Shown here: in pieces, positions 1-11,100 of the stretch | Layout: the number at the start of each line of letters is the position of its first letter | How positions within the stretch are numbered: the first letter of the stretch is position 1 | Origin: Antedon mediterranea | Lineage: Eukaryota > Echinodermata > Crinoidea > Comatulida > Antedonidae | Direction of reading: 5' to 3' | DNA length: 64,000 nt | NCBI RefSeq assembly: GCF_964355755.1 | Contig: NC_092679.1 | Location: 3,162,001 to 3,226,000, forward strand | Translations under genes and position numbers: made by a program | Notes under the pieces: generated by a model | What the model was told of the DNA's origin: nothing | The model's database searches: none | What the model saw: only the letters and a program-made list of their open reading frames with translations

Positions 1-310
1 CTGTACAAATTTCTTTCCCCCTTTCTTTTTAAAACTGTTTGTTTTAGAGCATTTTTACAAACTATAGGAAACGGTAACCAAGGGTAACAATAATGAACAG
101 TATACTCTGGTAAAAACTATCTACTGAACATTTTTAACATTAGGCAAGTGTAATTAATGGTATATTTAATGTTTAAATAATGTGGTTGAATGTTTTCATT
201 ATTTGTTTGTATGTGTCGTCCACACTTGTGTGCAGTTCAGCCCAGTTAGTCTGCAACAAGAAAGTCAAAGGGTATTCCCCCAAATTCATATAATATACAT
301 ATTTGTTTAC

Positions 311-3300
311 CTTTCAATTGCAATGTCTCTATTCTTGACTTGAAATCAGCTGTATTCTGAAATGCAAATAAAAATAATTATTATTTCAATAACTGTATTT
401 TAACAGATAATTGAAACTGTAGTGTGTTACATACTAATTCCTGTTGGGAATACACACAAAGATTCATTATTTTTTGCTCGTACGTTCTACACCTATCTTT
501 AGAGAAACAATTATAGAGCTTCAACGTTAGACAATTTTATGATAATCATTTATTTAATATGGCTGATGGTTTACGCATTATCCACTATAGAGAATCAGTA
601 AATTTTTGCCTATAGAAGAATAATTATTATTATGAAAAGATACAAATATATGTATCTTTTCTACTGTAGGTTTACACATCATCAATTCACTGTAATCATA
701 AATTAAGTCTAGGAACTGCTTTGTTTTTTTTCCTATTCTTTTCCTAATTATTGTGTACATGATTACTGAATAAATAGAATTTTTTTAAATTTATTTATTT
801 GCACAAAAACATTCCAACAGGAACAAAGTCCCCACTTAAGCTCTGTCCACACTATTAAATTTTATGCGACAACAAAATTTGATGTCATATCACTACCATA
901 TTTGGGCACATCACACATTTTTTTGTCATAACTAGTTTGATAGTGTAGACAGAGCTTTACAGGTGATGTTTGACAACAAAAATATCCTTAATGAACATTC
1001 TAAAATATACTGTAACAATTAAATAAAGATTTGTGAAATAAATTACAAGCGTAAATATAATCAACGTTTGTGGCCATCATTCAATTATTATTATTCCCCA
1101 TCTGGTCTGTATTCAGCAGCAATATCATAAACATATTAAAACTTTCTTAAAAGCGTGGTTCCCACTAGAGACACAACAATGTAAAGATGTAGACGCAATG
1201 TAAGTGCATTGACCAATGACAAGTGACAGTTCAAATAATTCATCACTTGTGATTGGTTAAATCCTCCATAGTGGAACAAAGCATTAGTTGGGATTGTCGC
1301 ACAGGTACCAACAAAAAAATAATCATTGTAAGAATTTTTTTTTAATTTAAAAAGAGCAGTTATGGTGAAAGTAGCTGTCATGATCTCTTAAGTATTTTCT
1401 CAATGTTGCTGGTTGTTAAGCATGATTCAACTATGCTATTGGCTATTTCACTAGCGTTCTAAATGTCACAGACTTTTATGGTGAAATTTACAGGTAAAGA
1501 TTGCAATTTAGGTCTAAGATGATGTAATGCATTTTGTAACATTATATCCTTAACCATTACTGCAGTTTGCCACAATGGTTTTTAATTTTATGAAGACATG
1601 TTTGTTTCTGACAATACATTTTCTATTTCAATATAATTTATAAATACATACAGCAAGTAATAAAGCATGGTTACTCCCAGTATCTATCTGTTTAACCCTT
1701 TTACATTGTTTAGCAAATCTCTGAAGTTTACAGTACACACATCAGGGCGCGCATCATACAAAATGATGATGTGTGAGTTAACTTTACCCTATGAGGACTA
1801 TTGTACCAAATATTTTGTATTACAGATTAATCCACCCATCCTAGAATTGTTGTAAATTTTACATCCAAGAAACTGATCAATGTATTTCTGTAGATTTCTT
1901 CATAATTTGTAAATAAATCAAAGACATACAAATAAGAAACTTTTAATCATAGTTGCTTGAAGGGTCTTTCACATCTGTTCCGGCGCAGGAAAATCCAATC
2001 AGAACGAATGTTTTGTTTTCATGCGACTACGCGCATATTGATGAATGTCGTGAAAAAGAAACATTGATGTTGAATTCGCCGGACCGAAACCATGCCGGAA
2101 CAGACATGAAAGACCTTTTAATTAGGAATACCTTGCAAACCAAATATAATCGTTAAGAAGTCAAAACCCAATTATAATATTTGACATCATCTGCTTTTCA
2201 AGATATTATTAATCCAATTATTGTCATTTTACTGAAATCTCAAGTAAAAATAATGAATTTATTCCGACACATAATGAATTGATTCAAAATGGATAATTTT
2301 GGTATACAGTATTTAATGAATCACTTTCCAATTCTGCTTGTAATTCATGTAAATATTGTATATACAGTACATACAGTATGACGTTTGGCATACTGTGTAT
2401 AAAGCAGAAACATGAGGTTCAAATCTTGGTTGGAGTGACCTTTTAGAAATTGTCAGTAATTGTTTTTCAGCATTTATTTGGCAATTTTTCACTTATTCCG
2501 TAGTTCTATTCTTTATCATTGGGATTGACAATTGTTATGTTTTAATGTAAAGTTTGATTGCCTTAATTATTCTCATTCCTTTATCAAATACAATTTCTCT
2601 TGATGCCCTTTCTACACAAAAAAGTGTGATGTGCCCAAATATGGTCAATCAAACTCTGAGACAAAAAATGATGTACCCATTGGACATGATGATGTGATAT
2701 CATCACTGCCATATTTAAGCATTTCACTACCATATTTGGGCACATCACACTTTTTTTGTCAAATTAGTTTGATAGTGTAGACAGAGCTTAAAGCTAGTTG
2801 AAAACTTAACCACAGAGTAAAATAAATCTAAACTTTATTTGCTGTCAATAAAATGGAGAGAAAGGGAGTTGTCTCTGACATCATTTGACATCTCATCGGT
2901 GCTCACTTTTTATACATCACTGAAAGGAATTAAATAAATAAACTTTTAGTAGTTTTAAAGCCAAATCTTACCTGTATTAGATTAAGCATCTTTATACTTG
3001 GTTTAATTTTAAGCCTACCACAGGCTGACTGATAAGCTGATAATAATTCCTCTCTGCTGGGTGATTGAACTGCAAAAGATAATTGATACAATATAGATAA
3101 GATGAATTTGATATAAGCTGTGTTTACATGCACTGCTACCGTTCTATGCACGCTTAAGCCGATGTGAATCATATCCGAGTTACATCCGCCATAAGTGTTG
3201 TGAACCCTCTAGTTTATTATACCTGTGTTATTAACACACACAGTACCTTCAATATAAATCTGATAGGTTTTCATCATTGCATTGCTTTAGATGTCCAAGA

Positions 3301-4276
3301 TCAAGGTAAAATCATGTACAGTAATCAATCAGCAGGTTTATCAGATGTTTATTAAACTAGTGTATTTTTTTATGAGTAGGGATAACCCCGGTGTACTAGT
3401 AGTATACACACACCAACTGTCAGTGTCACACACAGACAGATATTATAACTCATCATGAAAGGCCACTTAATTGTCAGAATACGATGAGGGTCACCCACCT
3501 CTATAAACAAGGCTGAATTAAAAGGAAATAAATAAATAAACTCTGATAAACAACAATTTAACTCCAAAAGAGATAAGAGCGTGTAAACATAGTTTTAAAA
3601 TTTAAAAACAATTTAATGAAACAAGAACAAAGAGATAGATATTCTAAACAAAATTGTATATATCAGTTAATAAAAACCCAACTACATATAATAACATTTG
3701 ATGGAAAAATCTCTTTGTTATGTTGCGAGTACATATCGAATTAATATTAATAATAATATTAATAGTTAATACTGTAGAACAATAACATAAGTTCAGTTTG
3801 ATATAGCGCAAAATGCTGGCTGACTCTTCTTAGTCTAAGTGCTGAAACAATCAACAGAAAATCAAAAAAAGAAAACTGTTATAATTAGAATTAATAAATA
3901 TTAATAATAATATAGGCTATATTTAAATATATTAGTTATTGAATTACATAATTCGTATAGGCCTACCTATATGTTTTCAGTTTCAAAATGAAACATAGTT
4001 TCTGCATAAACTTTAAGGTAAACCACAATATATACAGTATGCATAAAGATTTATTATTATAATATTGGAAAACCTAGGCCCAGTCTAAAATCAAAAGGTC
4101 CTGTACAAACCATTTTGCCACGGGTCAGGCGGGTCCAATGTGTTCGAAATTATCTTTTCATCCTGAGGAAAATTAACCCGTCTACCCGGAAGTTTCAACC
4201 TCGACTTTGAAGCAGTTGTAGGAGAAAGAATGCTTTTATAACTTGTTACTGTATTTGTTCCAACCTCTCCTTCCAT
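311..4276 (-). CDS. PPP1R37: PPP1R37-like protein phosphatase 1 regulatory subunit, 5' part
   Basis: Three minus-strand exons encode the first 103 residues: 4276-4111 (phase 1), 3069-2972 and 356-311; the gene then runs off the left edge. All have GT-AG signals and phases join without stops. The product has RVNF at residues 33-36, a classic PP1-docking RVxF motif, followed by PQDEKIISNTLDPPDPW. It then has SREELLSAYQSACGRLKIK and, in exon 3, RIETLQLKG, which is where the leucine-rich repeats begin. This matches the order in vertebrate PPP1R37 (formerly LRRC68): RVxF-like box, DP-W segment, helix, LRRs. The family binds and inhibits PP1. The assignment rests on remembered family motifs; the LRR array lies outside the window. 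The introns carry several MITEs. The gene is divergent from VRK1, with the two 5' ends only a few hundred bases apart. Confidence 0.72.
838..957. mobile_element. MITE, AAGCTCTGTCYACACTATCAA family, copy 1
   Basis: Ends AAGCTCTGTCCACACTATTA and AGTGTAGACAGAGCTT; inside, CACTACCATATTTGGGCACA. In an intron of the PPP1R37-like gene. Confidence 0.85.
2610..2789. mobile_element. MITE, same family, copy 2 (left end damaged)
   Basis: Contains AAGTGTGATGTGCCCAAATA and a duplicated ACTACCATATTTGGGC; the right end is GATAGTGTAGACAGAGCTT. Confidence 0.8.
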
Positions 4277-4629
4277 AACTGGACATCTATTTACACCTTT
4301 TTATTGACACATCACTTAAAAATACAAATATTAGGCGTTGTATCCGATCGTCAGTCGTCGCTCGAAAATTTTATATTTTTGCAGTAGTACAGCTGTCCTA
4401 AATTCTCACGAGAAACAGGTTCATAGGTCAAAATACATTCTGAATCTTTTACATAACCGACATCCTGAATGGTTGTCATCGATAAACGTAGTGAACCTTG
4501 GCCAATAAACAACCGATATGTATAACGGTAGGCCAATTGTTATGCTATCTGCTGCCATCTTTCGATTGAACTTGAAATTTTGCGGGGAATTTCTCAGAGA
4601 GTGTGGATGTGTCTGCATCAAATAAATTT
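4277..4629. promoter_or_regulatory. Bidirectional promoter region, PPP1R37-like / VRK1, with putative VRK1 5' UTR exon
   Basis: This interval separates the PPP1R37-like start codon (minus, 4276) from a good splice donor at 4630 (TTT|GTAAGT, plus). The donor would end a non-coding VRK1 first exon that joins the acceptor at 5100-5102. The interval holds TTGGCCAAT-type sequence and no convincing coding frame. Promoter activity is inferred from the head-to-head arrangement only. Confidence 0.45.
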
Positions 4630-5121
4630 GTAAGTTTCAATACTTTTAATGACAATAAATGAGTAGGATAATAGCTTTTCTTTTGATATTAGCCTTAATT
4701 TACCTGTATAGATAGTTTAACATATGTTTATTTGTTTTTGGTAGGTAGGCAATAAACGTATAATTAATAGGGTCTGTTTAAGGCTAGGCCTACTAGGGCC
4801 TAGAGGCCTAGCCTAGTAGTAGTAGTAAAAGCTAACTAGCCTATGCTGTTAGTGTTTAGGTCACCGAATGTTAGTGTAGCATATGACTAGGCCTAGTATT
4901 ATTAGGCTAGGTATATTATTTTAGTATGCGGCATATATGTTTACTAGATCCTAACCTTTGCTCCTGTTGCCTTGTATAATTGCTAACACTCTAGTAGTAG
5001 TATAGCCTAGGCCTAGGCTATTATTAATATATAGGCTAATTCAATTAAATATTAATTAATAGCATATATAATTAATATATACATTATTCATTCAACAGAT
5101 CAGATTGAGAAGACATTTGCA

Positions 5122-8100
5122 ATGCCTGGATCAAAAGGTTTGACATTTATTTTAAAATAAACAAACAGTCTTGCAACAATAATTTTTTTTTTTATTTAAA
5201 TATTTTTAAATTCTTATCTTTATTTGTTATTATACTTATTATTTATTTAATTTTTCCCCAGTTCTTTCTTTTTTATTTTGATAATATTTACTTGTCTCTC
5301 CTTAGGTAATCCTGCCACAATATTCTTACTTATCTTTTGAGGTTCTGGCTCTTAATTTGTCATTGTTTTTTTTTTAACTATCTGTCTTTTGTACGAAAAG
5401 AAATGCATTTGGGAACGTTAAAAAAAAGGAATATTTCTTTTTTTCATTTTATACTGTATGTAACTTTATCAAATAATAATTTAGTTTAGTAGTGGAGCTG
5501 TAGCTTGGAGGTTAACGTGCTTGCCTTCCAATCCCAAGTTAAAACCTAGAGCCAGGGTTTTAACTCATGGCTCTTTCACTTTAAGGACCATTGGATACAC
5601 ATGTTCTTAGAATACTACTAATCTTTCCAAATTATTATTTAAGCTGTTGCAGCTAAGCCTAAAAAAGCAAGAGCATACAAGCTGCCTAAGCCTCTTCCAG
5701 AGGGAGAAATACTAACAGAGCATTCTGGGAAACGACAATGGCGTATTGGATCAATCATCGGACAGGGAGGCTTTGGATATATCTACCTAGGTAAATAATG
5801 ATGCTTTAGATTGGTGGTTAACATGCTTGCCTTTCAATCCCAAGGTCCGGTGTTCAATCCTGACCTAGTGCCAGAGTGGTAACTCGCAACTCTTTCAACT
5901 CCACTCCCTAAGCCTCAAATGAGACTTGGTTTATATATTATAAACACAATAAAATAGTTTATCTATCCTGTAAGTTTGTGCTCGCTGTTGGATATTCATA
6001 TTCATTTATTTTCCAGATAAAGAAAAATACAATAATACTTACAAAAAGCATAAAGTTACATAAAAGCAAGCATACGAAATACAAATATAAAAACAATATA
6101 TATAGTTTATTTTTATTATTTGGGATTGAACTTAATTATAGGCTTATTTTGCCCAGTTGCAAAACAAAATAAAGGTGCAAAACAAGACAACTACATTTTT
6201 TTTTTTTCAGCATCAGACAATGTAAAAGAAAAGGTGGTGGCGGAAGCACAACATGTATTAAAAATTGTAAGTGTTATAGTAAAGAAATTCATTATTTTAT
6301 TTTTTGAACTTTGTATAAAATTAGGTGTTCATTGAAACATGAGGTTTAATTTATATTGCTAGGAACCACAAGGAAATGGACCCCTTTTTGTTGAATTGCA
6401 CTTCTATCAACGGGCAGCTAAGGAAGAAATGTGTAAGCCACTTTTTAAATTATCTTGTTTTCCAATTTGTTTGCAATTTACACACTTTTAATTCGAAATT
6501 CAAGAAAAATTTGTAATTGATTGTAGCAAGTTCCCACAATCATGTTGATTATCACAGAACTAGAAGTCAGTGCGGAGGGGGTGTAGTTCTTGTTGGGTGT
6601 TTTATTAAGCTAAAATCTTGAAAACTAAGACCCAAGATATCTTATCTTAGTATGGTTACATTTTATATTAGTATTTTATATAATTTATAATTCAATTTTG
6701 ATTGGAAGGATTACTAATATAAACCAGAATATAAAATCTTATCTTTCTAACAAAAAAGAAATATTTGTCTTGTTTATAATGGATTAACTATTATGTTGGC
6801 ATGGCTGTTTTATTTTAGTGGAACAATTTCGTAAATCTCACAAGCTACCATACGTAGGTGTTCCAAAATTTATCAGTACTGGTCTGCACGAAACAAACAA
6901 AGTGAAGTACCGCTTCATGGTCATGCAGCGCTTTGGTGAGGATTTATATAAAAAGCTTAAAGCTACGAATCAGCGGTTTACACCAAAAATAACATACATG
7001 CTTGCAAAGCGTATAGTAAGTATATTTCCATTCTTTTACAAAAGTACTTGCTGCAGAAACCTCTTTAAAATAAATCTTACTCCGTATTCGGTGAAACTAT
7101 TTTAAGTTTTAAGCCTTCATACAGTAGTTGAAGGCTACTTTCTCCATATTTAGTGAAACTTTCTCCATATTTGGTAAAACTTTCTCCATATTTGGTAAAA
7201 CTTTCTCTATATTTGGTGAAACTTACTTCATATTTGGTGAAACTTTCTCAATATTTGGTGAAACTTGCTCCATATTTGGTGAAACTTACTCCATATTTTG
7301 TGAAACTTACTACAAATTTTTTTGAAACTTGCTCTATATTTGGTGAAACTTTCTCCATATCTGGTGAAACTTTCTCCATATTCTTACTCCATATTTGGTG
7401 AAACTTACTCCAAATTCTTACTCCATATTTGGTGAAACTTTCTCCATATTTGGTGAAACTTTCTCCATATTCTTACTCCATATTTTGTGAAACTTTCTCC
7501 ATATTTGGTGAAACTTTCTCCATATTCTTACTCCATATTTGGTGAAACTTTCTCCATATTTGGTGAAACTTACTCCAAATTTGGTAAAACTTTCTTCAAA
7601 TTTGGTGGTTGATAGATAAGCATGGTATACATATATAATAGTTAGATTTACATTTCATTAGTCCCCAGGAGAGAAAGAAACTTGCCCGTTTCATTTATTT
7701 ATTTTTAAAAACACAAAATAAAATGGGTTCCTTTTTTTACCTTTGACACTGATGATGAGCATCTTATCACTAACTATACTCCAATAATATTTGCTATTTG
7801 TTTCAGTTAAATACCTTGGAATATCTACATGAAAATGGGTATATACATGCTGATATTAAAGCTGCTAATTTGATGATGGGACATGGACCAAAAGCTGAAA
7901 ATCAAGTAAGTGTTGAAATTATCTATTTTGTGCATAGCTTACCTGGATAGACCAACATTAACCATTCTCTCCCAAGAGAGCAAATAATAAATTTAAGGTA
8001 GATTAAAAGAGTTTTGTTAAAACATATTCCAAAATATATGAAACCAGTTTTTTTAAATTAAAGAGAGATCATAGTTCAGTTTTACTTTTACAGTTGTTTT

Positions 8101-11100
8101 TGGTTGACTATGGACTTGCCTATCGCTACAAACCTGACGGAACTCACAAGCCTTACAAGGAAGATCCCAGGAAGGCGCACGATGGTACACTTGAATACAC
8201 AAGTCGTGATGCGCACAAAGGAGTGGGTAAGCATGTACGCACAATGAACCTTTATTAAAGGGACACATTCAGTAGCAAACTATGTGTCCACTTAATAAGT
8301 GTTAAAACATATATTACCACTTGTTCAACAGGGAAATGTCTCTGAATAGGGGCACCAAAAATAGCTGCCACGTTCGAATATAGTTTAAACCTTTCTAGTA
8401 CAATTATGGTCACCCATATACATGTATAACAAAAATGTTGATATTAATATAAAGGCAAAAAAATGACAATGCTGTGGATCTCAATCGAGATACAAAATAA
8501 AATATGCAGAAAACTAAATCAAAATGATAAAGTAAAAAAGCCAGAAAAATTAGCAGAGGTCCTGGCAACACTAGCCCTTCATCAGAGCAAGTGAGAGTAC
8601 TTGGACAAAATTGAGAATATTAAGCAAGACAAACGCTGCCAGAGAGGACTGGAATAAAATAAATAAAAACAAAGTACTAAGTTTATTACAAAAACATTTG
8701 TAAAGTTTCTTGAAAGTCTCAGGATATTGTAGTACACTCAATGATAGTTTCTTGTTTATTTTTACTAATACTACAAATTGGTAAATGCTTACTTATTACA
8801 TACTGTTTTCTCTCTGTTTAGTACCATCTAGAAGAGCAGATATTGAAATCTTAGGTTACAACATTTTACATTGGTTAAGTGGCAAACTTCCTTGGGACAA
8901 CATTCAAGATCCTGATAAAGTCAGTGATATGAAACAAAAGTAAGATACTCATGTTGTATTTCTGCACTAAAGTAGAGTATAAAGGGACACCTGTACAAAG
9001 TGTCCACTTAATAGGAGTGTCCACTTCATAGGAGTGTCCACTTCATAGGAGTGTCCACTTAAAGATATATTGTCCCCCTAAAAAAAACTTCTTTTTTTTT
9101 TCAAATTTGTTGTTGAATAATAATATCACATAATAGTTATTCACTTTGAACAAAAACTGGATCGAACAAAAAAAATTACCGAAAAAAATGTAATTTGAAG
9201 CAAAATATACTTAAATTGTCTGTCGAACAATGTTTTTTTGGTTAAAATTAACTGGGTTTTTTTTGTCTTATAAGTGAAATAATTGTTTTATTTTTTGTTT
9301 TCTTTTACAGAAATAAATAACTACAAATGGCCTATTTAAAGTCTGATTTTATTATTCTTTATTTTTCATGTTTTTGTGGGACAATACATCTTTGATAGGA
9401 GTGTCCACCTAATTGGAGGGTATCCCCTGAGAAAGAGTTGGTTGTAGTGTTATAACATATATTGCTGCTCAAGATTCCAATCCCAATGCCCTTCTCTCCA
9501 TTTCCTGTGTCCACCTCCACTTTGTTTTATTTTCCTCCTGTCTTCTGGAAACCATGTTGTATTTGTTTATCTGCAGGTATATGTTGGACGTCAGTGGCTT
9601 GCTTGGTGAATGTTTTGGAGGGGAAAGTTTCACAGGAAAAGGTAAAGTACAAATAAGAATAGAAATACCCTATTTAGTAATGCTGTTTCCAGGATGAACC
9701 TATTACAGTAGCAATAACACTGATGAATGTTATTTAGTTTTAAAAGTTAAAATTTGAACTAGATTTAATTCGTCACTATGACGAATTATAGGTTATATGC
9801 ATTGATTTAAATAAAGATAATTGATTTTTAAAAGATATATTGATTGATTGATTTTCTCAGAATCTTTAATTATTTATAATATATGATAGGACCTTGCTAA
9901 CGCGAACACCATAGCCGGTATCACAATCCGATCAAAGATCCATATGCGTATAATGTCATAAACCACATTTGTTGTTACATAATAATAAAGACATAAGTTA
10001 ATTTTTATCTAGATTTCATTATAAATCATGTGTATAATCTATACACTAAGAAATAAATTTGAACAAACAATACGGATAATAAAAAAAAATCTTATTTCGT
10101 TTCCCAAGGTGAGACTCGATCTCGGTACCTTGAATGCCATAGACACGAGCACAGACCATCGAGCCATATACAACTGACTAAAAGTTGTAGAAAAATTCCT
10201 CTGTGTATTTACTATGCAGCAACCACTTTGGTGCAAATAGATTATTACATACCGAAATGAATTATAATTTTTTACTATGATGACATCTTTAAAATGTAAA
10301 CAAATGATGCACTGTCAAACTACATACTTTTAACTTTAATATATGAACTTTTGAAGGAAGAAAGTTAATGTTAAGTTTGTTATTTTGGCCTAAGAAAATG
10401 TCATTTGTTTGATTGTCGAAATTATTTTTTTAAAATTTAATATGCAATTAATGATGACTTAATCAACTTTTGTTCTCTTAATTTGATAATAAATCATGCA
10501 TATGATACATACACTTCTAGAAAATGAAATAAAAAATAGGTATTCCCCTGCATTCTGATGAAATATATTAATTTTAAAATTTAGCATTTTCACCATTTTG
10601 TTAACTTATACGTGCGTAGCCAGTCACTTTTGACGTGCTCGTATAACGCAATTTCGAGTTGAAACGTGAATCAAATATGATGATATTATTAAAGAAAGAT
10701 TGTAAAACAGAAATCGGGCAAAAAAGTGCGCACTAACGCGCAGTGCGCGTGCAAAATTCTGCGCACTTATGGAAATTTTTTAAACGCTTAAAATTGCCTG
10801 AAACGTACTCTAATTTCATCGAAAATAAATTTTGAACATTTTAAGCGCGCGTACGCAAGCGTTATATGCGCTACGCACGTAATTGTATTGCCATATGATG
10901 AAATATGACCTGAAATGTATGAGTACCAAATTTTGTTTAATTGTGATTCATGCTTGTGAAGATATGATTACAAACGTGATTTCGTAAAATCGCGCGTAGA
11001 CCGCGTAATTTTTGATTGCGCATCGTGAAAATATAACGACATCGATTCCTGGCCATAAGGAATATACTCTAAAAACTTGACTTAGCTAGATGACACGGAC

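Noticed and set aside
7128-7401. Two overlapping frames of 65 and 82 codons with SIFGETF/PYLVKLS repeats
   Set aside because: They are translations of the 21 bp intronic minisatellite; no splice or start evidence.
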